A stretch of 38,096 nucleotides of DNA from Anaeromyxobacter terrae (GTDB lineage Bacteria > Myxococcota > Myxococcia > Myxococcales > Anaeromyxobacteraceae): positions 1 to 38,096 of the forward strand of contig NZ_JALCYY010000048.1 in the NCBI RefSeq assembly GCF_022690685.1. The letters run 5' to 3'. The notes under the pieces were generated by a model. That model ran no database searches and was not told where the DNA came from. It was given only the letters and a program-made list of their open reading frames with translations. Shown one piece after another: positions 9,380-17,636 of this stretch. A program made the position numbers and the translations under genes. Position 1 is the first letter of the stretch; each line of letters begins with the position of its first letter.

Positions 9380-11107
9380 ATGCCCGTCGGGACCTTCGCG
9401 GCAGCGGGCCGCACCGCCCTCCTCCTCCTCGCCGTGGCCGCCGTGGTCTCCGGCGTCGCGGGCGCGTACCTCCAGGCCGAGGAGGCGCACGCGGAGCGAC
9501 GGCTCGTCGAGGGCCGCGCGGGCGCGCTCGCCGAGGCGCTGGAGCGCTCCGTCACGGAGGCGATGGCCGAGCACCGGCCGGAGAGCATGGGCGCGATCCT
9601 CGCGGCGGTCTCGCGCACCCAGGGCGTGGCGGGCGCGGCGCTCGCCGGCCCCGACGGCCGGGTCCGCTTCGCGGCGGGCGAGACGCCCGCGCGGCTCGGC
9701 TTCGGTCCCGAGGCGCGCTGGACCGAGCGGCGCTTCGTCCTCTCGAAGCCCATCGGGAACGGCGCCACCTGCCGCGCGTGCCACGGCGCGGCGGACGTGA
9801 ACGGCGCGCTGCTCGTGGCCCTGGACACGACCGAGCTCGGGCCGCGGCTCGCCGCGTCCGCGCGCCGCATCTGGGCGCTCGTGGGCCTCACCTTCCTCGC
9901 CATCGGCATCGCGGTCGTCCTCGTGCTGCGCGCGGCGCGACGGGTCGCCGATCGCACCCAGCGGCTCGCCGAGGCGCTCGCCGCGGCGAACGCGGCGCGC
10001 GAGGCCCGGGCGGCCGACCTCGCGCGGCTCCAGGCGATCCTCGACTCGATGGCGGACGGCGTCCTCTTCATCGACGCGGACGACCGCGTCGCGCTCGTGA
10101 ACAAGGCCGGCCGGGTGCTGCGCAACCTCACCGGCGGGCCGGGCCGTCCGCTGCGCGACTGCCACCCGAAGGCCTCGCACTCGATGCTCGACCGCGTGAT
10201 GCGCTACCTCCGCGACGGCGACGACGCCGGCCCGGCGCACTCCATCATCAAGGAGCGCGAGGGCCGGTTCGAGACGACCTACGCGCCGGTGAAGGGCCCA
10301 GACGGCGCGTACCTCGGGACGGTCATGGTGATCCGCGACATCGCGGAGCGGCGGACGCTCGAGCGGCGGCTCCTCGACGCGGAGCGGCTGTCCGGGCTCG
10401 GGCAGATGTCCGCGCAGATCGCCCACGAGCTGCGGAACCCCCTGAACGCGATCGGCGGCGCGGCGCAGTACCTCAACCGGCGCTTCGAGGGGGACGCCGA
10501 GGTCGCCGAGTACGCCGGGCTCATCGGCGAGGAGGTGCAGCGGGTGAACCGCTTCGTCTCCGAGCTGCTCCAGGTCGCGCGCCCGGGCGAGCCGGAGCTC
10601 GCGCCGGTGTCGGTGAACCGGCTCCTGCGCGAGGCCGCCCAGAAGGTCGCGGTCGCGCGCGGGCTCCCGGCGGACGCGGTGCGGCTCGAGCTCGCCCCGG
10701 ATCTGCCCGTGCTCGACGTGGACGCGCCGATGATCACCGAGGCCCTCGTGAACCTGCTCCAGAACGCGCTCGAGGCGGGCGGCGTCGAGCCGGTCGAGCT
10801 CGCGAGCCGCTACGAGACCCAGGGCGGCGAGGGGACCATCGTGGTCGAGGTACGCGACCGCGGCTGCGGGATCCCCGCCGAGGAGCTCGACGAGGTGCTC
10901 CGGCCCTTCGTGACCACGAAGCCGACCGGCACCGGCCTCGGCCTCGTCGTCGTCTCGCGCGCGGTCGAGCAGCACCGCGCCCGCTTCGCGCTGTCCTCCC
11001 GCGAGGGCGGCGGCACGGTCGCCGCGATCCGGTTCCCCGTGCGCCGCGCCGCCGCGGCCGGGCTGGTCGCCCCCGCGGGCAGCCCCGCCGACCTGGAGGC
11101 GCCGTGA
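9380..11107 (+). CDS. Haem-binding-type sensor histidine kinase
   Basis: 575 residues. Membrane segments at about 10-31 and 170-192 enclose a periplasmic domain with a c-type haem attachment motif CRACH at residues 131-135. A coiled coil leads to a PAS domain (about 215-330) with a CHPxxxH signature (Cys261, His262, His267), resembling the C-terminal PAS region of DUF438 proteins. The kinase core follows: H-box with His349 in IAHELRNPLNAI, N-box NLLQNALEAGG, G-boxes DRGCGIP and GTGLGL. A redox, NO or nitrite signal at the periplasmic haem is plausible, but the ligand is unproven. The stop overlaps the response regulator start by 4 bases, so the two form one two-component system next to the nrfA-like genes. 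Confidence 0.88.
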   Translation: MPVGTFAAAGRTALLLLAVAAVVSGVAGAYLQAEEAHAERRLVEGRAGALAEALERSVTEAMAEHRPESMGAILAAVSRTQGVAGAALAGPDGRVRFAAGETPARLGFGPEARWTERRFVLSKPIGNGATCRACHGAADVNGALLVALDTTELGPRLAASARRIWALVGLTFLAIGIAVVLVLRAARRVADRTQRLAEALAAANAAREARAADLARLQAILDSMADGVLFIDADDRVALVNKAGRVLRNLTGGPGRPLRDCHPKASHSMLDRVMRYLRDGDDAGPAHSIIKEREGRFETTYAPVKGPDGAYLGTVMVIRDIAERRTLERRLLDAERLSGLGQMSAQIAHELRNPLNAIGGAAQYLNRRFEGDAEVAEYAGLIGEEVQRVNRFVSELLQVARPGEPELAPVSVNRLLREAAQKVAVARGLPADAVRLELAPDLPVLDVDAPMITEALVNLLQNALEAGGVEPVELASRYETQGGEGTIVVEVRDRGCGIPAEELDEVLRPFVTTKPTGTGLGLVVVSRAVEQHRARFALSSREGGGTVAAIRFPVRRAAAAGLVAPAGSPADLEAP

Positions 11108-12501
11108 GCGCCCCCGCCGCCTCGGAGGGCCTCGTCCTCGTCGTGGACGACGATCCCGGCACCCGCAAGGTCGCGAAGGCGAATCTCTCGCTCGAGGGCT
11201 TCGAGGTGCTCGTCGCCTCCTCCGGCGCCGAGGCGCTCGCGCGGCTCGACGAGTCGGATCCGCTCGCCGTCGTCTCGGATCTCAAGATGCCGGACCTCGA
11301 CGGCATCGCCCTCATGGATCGCGTGCACGCGATCCGCCCCTCGCTGCCGGTCGTGCTCGTCACCGCGCACGCGACGGTCGAGACGGCGGTCGAGGCGATG
11401 CGCAAGGGCGCGCTCCACTACCTCACGAAGCCCATCCGCTACGACGAGCTCGCGCTCGTGCTCCGCCACGCGGTCGCGCACGAGCGGCAGCGCCGCGACG
11501 TGGCGCGCCTGCGCGGCGAGCTCGAGCAGGCGGCCGGGTTCGAGGAGATCGTCGGGACCTCGCCGGCCATGCGCGAGGTCTTCTCGATGGTGGAGCAGGT
11601 CGCCGACGCCGACGCGACGGTGCTCCTGCGCGGCGAGACCGGCACCGGCAAGGAACTCGTCGCGCGCGCCATCCACCGCCGCTCGGCGCGCCGCGACCGC
11701 ACGTTCGTGGCGGTGAACTGCACCGCCATCCCGCGCGACCTCATGGAGAGCGAGTTCTTCGGGCACGAGAAGGGCGCGTTCACCGGGGCCGTCGCCCGGC
11801 GGATCGGGCGGTTCGAGCAGGCGCACGGCTCGACCCTGTTCCTCGACGAGGTCGGCGACCTCGATCTCGCCATCCAGGCGAAGCTCCTGCGGGTGCTTCA
11901 GGAGCAGGAGCTCACGCGCGTCGGCGCCCAGGATGCCATCCGCGTGGACGTCCGCATCGTGGCCGCGACGAACCGCGACCTCGAGGCGCTCGTGCGCGAG
12001 GGGCGCTTCCGCGACGACCTCTACTACCGCCTGAACGTCATCCCCATCCGCCTGCCCCCGCTGCGCGAGCGCACGGGGGACCTCCCCGCGCTCATGGAGC
12101 ACTTCCTCGGCTCGTTCGCGAAGCGCTACGGCCGCGGAGCGCCCCTGCCGCCGCCCGACGTCATCGCGGCGGCGCGCGCCTACCCCTGGCCCGGGAACGT
12201 CCGCGAGCTGCGCAACCTGTGCGAGCGCGCGGTGCTCATGGGGTGGGCCGCGATCGCGCCGATCCTCGGCGCGGGACCGCGCGCGGACGCGTTCGGGGCG
12301 GCGGCGCTCGTCGACCCGTCCCTGCCGCTCCTCGAGGCGAAGCAGCGGCTCGTCGAGCGGTTCGAGCGCGAGTACCTCACGCGGCTCCTGAAGGAGCACC
12401 GCGGGCGCGTCGGCGAGGTCGCGCGCGCCGCGGGGATCGCCGAGCGGAACCTGTACGAGAAGATGAAGGCGTACGGGCTCTCGCGCGACGACTACCGGTG
12501 A
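11104..12501 (+). CDS. NtrC-family sigma54-dependent response regulator
   Basis: 465 residues from a GTG in a GTGA overlap with the kinase gene. Receiver domain at 1-125 with acidic pocket Asp15-17, phospho-acceptor Asp59 in VVSDLKMPD, and a TKP lysine near residue 115. The AAA+ domain (about 150-385) has Walker A GETGTGKE, the sigma54-contact loop GAFTGA, Walker B TLFLDEVGDL, and the arginine-finger region RFRDDLYYRLNVIPI. A Fis-type helix-turn-helix closes the protein (GEVARAAGIAERNLYEKMKAYGL region, 440-462). It must activate RNA polymerase with sigma54; the only strong -24/-12 promoter I found in the window is ahead of nrfH at 22195, making that operon a natural target. Confidence 0.95.
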   Translation: MSAPAASEGLVLVVDDDPGTRKVAKANLSLEGFEVLVASSGAEALARLDESDPLAVVSDLKMPDLDGIALMDRVHAIRPSLPVVLVTAHATVETAVEAMRKGALHYLTKPIRYDELALVLRHAVAHERQRRDVARLRGELEQAAGFEEIVGTSPAMREVFSMVEQVADADATVLLRGETGTGKELVARAIHRRSARRDRTFVAVNCTAIPRDLMESEFFGHEKGAFTGAVARRIGRFEQAHGSTLFLDEVGDLDLAIQAKLLRVLQEQELTRVGAQDAIRVDVRIVAATNRDLEALVREGRFRDDLYYRLNVIPIRLPPLRERTGDLPALMEHFLGSFAKRYGRGAPLPPPDVIAAARAYPWPGNVRELRNLCERAVLMGWAAIAPILGAGPRADAFGAAALVDPSLPLLEAKQRLVERFEREYLTRLLKEHRGRVGEVARAAGIAERNLYEKMKAYGLSRDDYR

Positions 12502-12608
12502 GACCCGGCCGCCGGCCCGCCTCCCCGGCAAGCGTCCGTTTGCATCCCTCGCGGGCGTGCCCCGCATTGGCTCCGTCGCTCCGCCGGGGCGTGCTGCACA
12601 ACGGGGCG

Positions 12609-14171
12609 ATGACCGACCGGAAACCGAAGAGCCGCCGCGCCGCGATCGCCCTCGGCGTCGCCGCGCTGCTCGGCGCCGCCGCGACGCTCGCGCAGGCGCA
12701 GACCCAGGAGAAGGCCAAGGCCGCGAAGCCCGCCCAGGCCGCCCAGGCGCAGAAGCCCTCCGCCAAGGCGAAGAAGCCGGCCGCGAAGGCCGCGCCCGCC
12801 GCCGCGGCGGGTGGAAAGATCACCGACGAGACCGTCGATCCCGCCGTGTGGGGCAAGGAGTATCCGCTCCAGTACGAGACCTACAAGAAGACCGTCGACC
12901 AGGTCCGCACGAAGTACGGCGGCTCGGAGGCGCTGCCGCGCACGCCGGACGAGGCCGACCCGCGCTCGGTCGTGTCGCAGGAGAAGATCGAGGAGGACCC
13001 GCGGCTCAAGACGATGTGGGCGGGCTACGCCTTCAGCGTCGACTTCCGCGAGGAGCGCGGCCACGCGTACATGCTCGAGGACCAGACCTTCACGAAGCGT
13101 CAGGCGGTCGTGAAGCAGCCGGGCTCGTGCATGCAGTGCCACGGCTCGGTCTACGTCCCCTACAAGAAGCTCGGGAACGGCGACCTCGAGGCCGGGTTCC
13201 GCAAGATGAACGCGATGTCCTACATGGAGGCGCGCAAGCTCGTCGACCACCCGGTGGCGTGCATCGACTGCCACGACCCGGAGACGATGTCCCTCAGGGT
13301 CACGCGGCCCGGGTTCATCAACGGCATCCGCGCGCTCAAGGCGAAGCAGGGCGTCAAGGATTACGACGTGAACAAGCAGGCCTCGCAGAAGGAGATGCGC
13401 GCGTTCGTCTGCGGGCAGTGCCACGTCGAGTACTACTTCAAGGGCGACGACAAGCAGCTCACCTATCCCTGGTTCAACGGGATCAAGGTCGAAGACATCA
13501 TGTCGTACTACGACGAGATCAAGTTCAAGGACTGGGTGCACAAGACGACCGGCGCGCCCGCGCTCAAGGCCCAGCACCCGGAGTTCGAGATGTGGAACCA
13601 GGGCATCCACGCCCGGTCGGGCGTCACCTGCGTCGACTGCCACATGCCCGAGATCCAGTACAAGGGCGAGAAGATCACTGACCACCAGGTGAACAGCCCG
13701 CTGCTCAAGGTCGAGGCGTCCTGCACGAGGTGCCACGCGGGCGTCAAGCCGGACGAGCTCAAGGACCGGGTCATCGCGGAGCAGGACCGCTTCTACAAGG
13801 AGCGCAACATCGCCATGGATGCGCTCATGGATCTCATCGGCGACATCCAGAAGGCGCAGGGGGACGGCAAGGCGACCCCGGAGCAGCTCGACGCCGCGCG
13901 CTACCTCCAGCGGCGCGCGCAGTTCTACCTGGACTTCGTCGAGGCGGAGAACTCGACCGGCTTCCACGCGCCGCAGGAGGCGCTGCGGATCCTCGGCGAC
14001 TCGATCGACTACACGCGCCAGGGGCAGCTCGTGCTGCGCGACGCGACGTTCAAGCCGGACGTGAAGGTCGTGGTCGTCCCCACCGCGCAGCCCGGCCCGA
14101 GCCAGGCGCCCGGGACGCACCCGGCGACCGTGCCGGCGGCGCCGCAGAAGCCGCAGGAGAAGGCGAAGTAG
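12609..14171 (+). CDS. nrfA: NrfA-like pentahaem cytochrome c nitrite reductase, copy 1
   Basis: 520 residues. A cleavable signal (LAQAQ) is followed by about 40 residues of Ala/Lys/Pro linker, then the catalytic body. Five CxxCH motifs start at residues 174, 218, 268, 341 and 372; their spacing (44, 50, 73, 31) follows classical NrfA, in which the first site is usually CxxCK. Here the first is CMQCH, as in the CxxCH subclass of NrfA. Active-site landmarks are present: CGQCHVEYYF (catalytic Tyr) and QGIHARSGVTCVDCHMP (catalytic His). The expected reaction is six-electron reduction of nitrite to ammonium in the periplasm. No nrfH adjoins; the two-component genes lie 107 bases upstream. An extended upstream frame to 12219 is overlap with the regulator. 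Confidence 0.87.
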   Translation: MTDRKPKSRRAAIALGVAALLGAAATLAQAQTQEKAKAAKPAQAAQAQKPSAKAKKPAAKAAPAAAAGGKITDETVDPAVWGKEYPLQYETYKKTVDQVRTKYGGSEALPRTPDEADPRSVVSQEKIEEDPRLKTMWAGYAFSVDFREERGHAYMLEDQTFTKRQAVVKQPGSCMQCHGSVYVPYKKLGNGDLEAGFRKMNAMSYMEARKLVDHPVACIDCHDPETMSLRVTRPGFINGIRALKAKQGVKDYDVNKQASQKEMRAFVCGQCHVEYYFKGDDKQLTYPWFNGIKVEDIMSYYDEIKFKDWVHKTTGAPALKAQHPEFEMWNQGIHARSGVTCVDCHMPEIQYKGEKITDHQVNSPLLKVEASCTRCHAGVKPDELKDRVIAEQDRFYKERNIAMDALMDLIGDIQKAQGDGKATPEQLDAARYLQRRAQFYLDFVEAENSTGFHAPQEALRILGDSIDYTRQGQLVLRDATFKPDVKVVVVPTAQPGPSQAPGTHPATVPAAPQKPQEKAK

Positions 14172-14193
14172 GCGCGCGAGGCGCCACGAGGCG

Positions 14194-14229
14194 GAAGGCC
14201 CCGGTTGCCGCGCGGCGACCGGGGCCTTC
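14194..14229. terminator. Bidirectional terminator between convergent cytochrome genes
   Basis: A perfect 12-bp inverted repeat, GAAGGCCCCGGT (14194-14205) and ACCGGGGCCTTC (14218-14229), with a 12-base loop lies between the stops of copy 1 of nrfA (14171) and the decahaem gene (14255). Pyrimidine-rich sequence on the plus side and its symmetrical position fit a shared terminator. Confidence 0.7.
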
Positions 14230-14254
14230 GCTTCGGTGGGCCCGCCGCGCGCCG

Positions 14255-16780
14255 CTACTGAGGGACGGGCAGCGGGAGGGTGTGGACCTTGTCGACCGCC
14301 TGGGCGCCGTTCACGCCGTGGCAGGAGAGGCACTGCTCCTTGCCGTCCGAGGTGTAGCGCGCGACGTGGAAGGCCGAGTAGGCCGTGCCGTGGCAGCCGG
14401 TGCACGCGGCGGTGAGCGCGGGCTTCGCCGGCTCGTCGGGCGAGTGGGCGGTGCTCGCCGCGTGGAGGATCGTGCCGGTCTCGTTCGCGATGGTGGCCGC
14501 CGCGTTCGAGGGGATCGACTCCAGTCGGTAGGTGCCCTCGAGGTGGCAGAGCGTGCAGCGGGCGAGATCGTTCGGGAACTCGCCCATGTCGCGGAACTTC
14601 GGGCCGCCGTAGGAGGCGAGCGGCTTCGTGAGCTCCGCGGGGCCGGTGCGGCCGCCGGTGTGGATGCGGTGGATGATCACCTTGAAGTGCAGGCTCCGCT
14701 CCTCGACGTCGTCGTAGGTGGCGGCGAGGTTCGTGTTCCCGGGCGCGTCCTTCGGCCGGCTCCGCCAGTCAGTCTTGTCGGGCGCGTGGCAGATGACGCA
14801 GTACGCGGTCTGGTTCCGGACCCCGCCGTGATACGAGAGCCGCAGGTGGCAGGCGTTGCACTTCTGGAGGTCGACGATCGTCCGCCGCGGCGCGGGCGCG
14901 CCGCTGCCGAGCGCGCCGGTGGACGTGTCCACCCACGCGAGCGCGTTGTCCGCGACCTCGGTCACCGTCTCGCCCGTGTACGGCCAGACGAGCCGCTTCG
15001 CCGCGTCGTCCCAGAACGGCGCCGTCGCGCCCGTCACGCCCACCGGCAGGTTCGAGCGCCGCGCCTCGATCCCGACGAGCCAGGTCCCATCCGATCCCTC
15101 CGGGATCTTGTCCGTGTCCGGGAAGGTGAAGGTGAAGCGGCCCTCCGCGTCGGAGGTCGGGACGGGCTTCGTCGGGTCGGCGGGATCTCCGACGACGATC
15201 TCGCTGAGCGGGAGGACCGACGTCCCGAGCGTGCGGAAATCGGGGGCCGCCGGGCCGGCGAGGTAGATCGTGAGCCGCGACACCGCGCGCGGCACGTTGC
15301 TCGCGGGGACGTTCCCGTCGCTCGCGGGGGCGGGGTTGGCGAGGTCGCGGATCGCGCCGTTGCGGTCCGACACCTTGAACACCACGGTCGGCGCGAGCCC
15401 GGGCGTGAGGTTCGTGACGGACACGATCTCGACGGTGGGCTTCGAGTAGCGGGCGTGCCGGTACGGCGGAACGTGCGCCTCCTTCATCGGGACGCGCACG
15501 TTCGGGTTCGCGGTGGTCGGGACGTGGCACTCGTTGCAGCGGGAGTCGTCCGCCTGTGGCCCCCCGGGGTGAGCCAGGTGGAAGACGTCGGGCGGCTTCG
15601 CCTCGAGGTCGGGCGCGACCGCCGGCTGGAACCAGACGTCGGGGTGGCACCCCTGGCAGGTCCGCCGGGAGATCTCGGTGTCGATCGCCGCGACCTGCGC
15701 CGCGTCGGTGGTGTGGCAGGCCTCGCAGCTCCGGTAGTCGCGAGGGAAGGTGATCCCCGCCGCGAGCATCTTCGCCGGCTGGCCGTTGTCGCTCCGGGTC
15801 GCGATCGCGCCGAAGACGCGCTCGCGCGAGAGCTCGCCGACGACCGCGAAGCGACGGCCGACGAGGGTCATGTCGGTGGGGAGCTTGTTCCGACCGGTGA
15901 GGAACGGGAGCGGCGGCTTCACGTCGCCGTAGGGCTGCGGCGCCGCGAGCGCGCTGCTCGAGACGTACAGCGTCGGCAGGGTCTTCCCGCGGTGAATCCG
16001 ATGAACGAGCCGCCCGAGCTCCAGCGGGTTCGGGTTCGTGTCGGGCGTCGCGTCCGCGCGCGCGGCGGGATCGACGGTCTGCCCGTCCGCGTGCTGGTAG
16101 GTGTGGCAGGTGACGCAGATCCGCGTGCCGGTGCGGGAGCCGCCGTGCGCGCGCAGCGTGCCGTGGCACGCCGCGCAGGCGGCGTCGACGACGAGCTCGC
16201 GCCCGCTGAGCGGCCCGTGGTTCGGCACGAAGTCGATCGTCGCGGTGGTGAGCGCGGTCCCGGGGACGCCGCGCAGGAACACGCCGACGCGCAGCGTCTC
16301 CGCGGGATCGTAGCCGGCGGGGATAACGGTCGCGAACGTGTACGTGTACACGCCCCCGCCCTGCTCCGCCCACGTCCCCTCGGTCTCGGCGCCCGGCTGC
16401 CGCGTGCCGAGCAGCACCGCACCGTCCGGCGTGCCCGGCCCGGCGACGGGGAGGCTCACGAGCGTCTCCGCCCCGGTGAGCACGAGGCTCCTCCACGCCG
16501 GGAGGCCGGTCACGGGCTCCTTGCCGAGCGACGCGAGGGTCCACGCCGGCTGGAGCGCGCGCGCGGCCTCGAGGCCCAGCGGGCGGCCGTCGCGCGACGC
16601 CCGGAACGTCACGGCCACGCGCTGCGCCGCGTCCACCGTCGCGGCGGCGATCTCGATCCTCGGCCCCTTGGGCGGGGGCGCACCGGCTGCCGGACCGAGA
16701 CGCGGCGCCTGCTGGCACGCGCCGAGGAGCGCGAACGTCACCGCCGCGGCGAATGCGCTCTTCGTGAACCGGCGACTCAT
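14255..16780 (-). CDS. OmcA/MtrC-family decahaem c-type cytochrome lipoprotein
   Basis: 841 residues from an ATG at 16780, preceded by a GGGAGG Shine-Dalgarno. A lipoprotein signal ends in LLGAC. Beta-rich regions alternate with two pentahaem clusters. The ten CxxCH motifs are, in order, CAACH (from residue 202), CVTCH, CEACH, CQGCH, CNECH, CNACH, CVICH, CTLCH, CTGCH and CLSCH (from residue 817). This is the OmcA/MtrC architecture of cell-surface terminal reductases for metals, flavins or electrodes. No MtrA or MtrB homologue adjoins, so its outer-membrane partner must be elsewhere, or could be the unusual haem-bearing barrel encoded divergently at 17629 (inference). Confidence 0.92.
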   Translation of the reverse strand: MSRRFTKSAFAAAVTFALLGACQQAPRLGPAAGAPPPKGPRIEIAAATVDAAQRVAVTFRASRDGRPLGLEAARALQPAWTLASLGKEPVTGLPAWRSLVLTGAETLVSLPVAGPGTPDGAVLLGTRQPGAETEGTWAEQGGGVYTYTFATVIPAGYDPAETLRVGVFLRGVPGTALTTATIDFVPNHGPLSGRELVVDAACAACHGTLRAHGGSRTGTRICVTCHTYQHADGQTVDPAARADATPDTNPNPLELGRLVHRIHRGKTLPTLYVSSSALAAPQPYGDVKPPLPFLTGRNKLPTDMTLVGRRFAVVGELSRERVFGAIATRSDNGQPAKMLAAGITFPRDYRSCEACHTTDAAQVAAIDTEISRRTCQGCHPDVWFQPAVAPDLEAKPPDVFHLAHPGGPQADDSRCNECHVPTTANPNVRVPMKEAHVPPYRHARYSKPTVEIVSVTNLTPGLAPTVVFKVSDRNGAIRDLANPAPASDGNVPASNVPRAVSRLTIYLAGPAAPDFRTLGTSVLPLSEIVVGDPADPTKPVPTSDAEGRFTFTFPDTDKIPEGSDGTWLVGIEARRSNLPVGVTGATAPFWDDAAKRLVWPYTGETVTEVADNALAWVDTSTGALGSGAPAPRRTIVDLQKCNACHLRLSYHGGVRNQTAYCVICHAPDKTDWRSRPKDAPGNTNLAATYDDVEERSLHFKVIIHRIHTGGRTGPAELTKPLASYGGPKFRDMGEFPNDLARCTLCHLEGTYRLESIPSNAAATIANETGTILHAASTAHSPDEPAKPALTAACTGCHGTAYSAFHVARYTSDGKEQCLSCHGVNGAQAVDKVHTLPLPVPQ

Positions 16781-17186
16781 CGATCCCTCCCGGCGCGCGC
16801 GCCGACGCCCTCCCCGACTCGGAGCTCGTGGCTTATCACGAAGCAACCGAGAGGCACATTCCGCTTACCGCCGCCACGCGAGCGAGGTGAGCGCGCGTCG
16901 GCGACACGCCGCGCTCCGGCGCGGAGGTGCGGCGTGCCCCGCGTCAAGGCGACAGCCGCGAAGTTGACACCCACAGGATCTCGGCACGTACGATGCGCGG
17001 CGGGGAGCGACTCCGTGGCGGACGAGCCGTCGCGGCGGGGAGGATGGAAATGCGAATCGGCCGAGGCGATGCGGGCCGGCCTCGCATCCTGGAGAGTGGC
17101 GTGTGCGCGGGGACCCTCGGGGCCGCCGGGCGCCGCGGTGCGTCCTCCGTCGGGCTCAGGGCGCGCGGGACCCAGAGCGGCCGGCC
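16781..17186. other. Intergenic region between divergent cytochrome operons
   Basis: About 400 bases with no convincing gene. It holds a plus-strand promoter (listed separately), the Shine-Dalgarno for the decahaem gene at its left edge, and a small hairpin GATGCG (17068-17073) / CGCATC (17083-17088) in the predicted 5' leader of the plus-strand operon. Small open frames here have arginine-rich, low-complexity translations and no ribosome-binding site I trust. No c-di-GMP or other riboswitch core was recognised. Confidence 0.5.
16964..16994 (+). promoter_or_regulatory. Sigma70-type promoter for the conduit/partner-switch operon
   Basis: A perfect -35 TTGACA (16964-16969) and a -10 TACGAT (16989-16994) are separated by 19 bases, slightly long. 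Transcription would start near 17001, leaving a leader of about 185 bases before the GTG at 17187. Confidence 0.45.
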
Positions 17187-17636
17187 GTGACGCGCCCCGT
17201 CGTCATGGCGCTCGCCGCCGTCGCGCTCGCCGCCTGCGCTCCTGCACCGGGCGTCGGCGCGCCGCAGCCGATCCAGGTCCCCACGGGCCCCGCGGAGCAC
17301 TTCTCCACGCTCGCCCAGAACGTCCTCGTCCCCCGCTGCGCCACCGCCTCCTGCCACGCCGGCACGTCCCCGCCGGCCTACCCCCCGCTCGACGAGGATC
17401 TCGCCTACGGCGCGCTCGTGGGCGGCGCGGGCCGCGGCGTGCAGTCGCAGCAGGCACCTCTGAACCTCGTCGAGCCCTTCGATCCCGCGAGCAGCTACCT
17501 CGTCATGAAGCTGCGCGGCACCGCCGGTGACGTCGGCGGGGTCGCGAGCCCGATGCCGATCGGCGACGCCGCGCTCGACGAGGCCGACATCCAGGCGATC
17601 GAGGCGTGGATCGCGAACGGAGCGCCGAATGACTAG
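17187..17636 (+). CDS. Monohaem c-type lipoprotein with CX4CH motif
   Basis: 149 residues from a GTG at 17187; ATG at 17205 is an alternative. A lipoprotein signal ends in ALAAC (Cys17). The haem motif is CATASCH (residues 51-57), the wider CX4CH form, and a candidate distal Met lies in ASPMPIG near residue 125, so a class I-like fold is plausible. The C-terminal segment SSYLVMKLRGT...IQAIEAWIANGAP is typical of planctomycete- and deltaproteobacterial-type cytochrome domains. It probably sits in the outer membrane or periplasm as an electron carrier. The gene ends in an 8-base overlap with the beta-barrel gene, so the products are probably made together. Confidence 0.75.
   Translation: MTRPVVMALAAVALAACAPAPGVGAPQPIQVPTGPAEHFSTLAQNVLVPRCATASCHAGTSPPAYPPLDEDLAYGALVGGAGRGVQSQQAPLNLVEPFDPASSYLVMKLRGTAGDVGGVASPMPIGDAALDEADIQAIEAWIANGAPND

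Noticed and set aside
12502-12608. Sigma54 promoter for NrfA copy 1
   Set aside because: No GG-N10-GC pair with acceptable flanks was found; the nearest GG and TTGC are three bases too far apart.
16800-16870. Sigma54 promoter for the decahaem gene on the minus strand
   Set aside because: A TTGC is present but the -24 position has no GG at the required distance.
16990-17186. c-di-GMP/cGAMP (GEMM) riboswitch in the leader of the cytochrome operon
   Set aside because: Leaders of cytochrome genes in Deltaproteobacteria often hold one, but the conserved core sequences were not found; only a 6-bp hairpin is present.
16927-17190. Small plus-strand open frame of 87 codons before the CX4CH lipoprotein gene
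   Set aside because: Arg/Gly-rich, no family, no ribosome-binding site, and overlaps the predicted promoter and leader.
13730-17530. A very long plus-strand frame covering the decahaem cytochrome gene
   Set aside because: It overlaps genes with perfect haem motifs in other frames; the translation is composition-driven.
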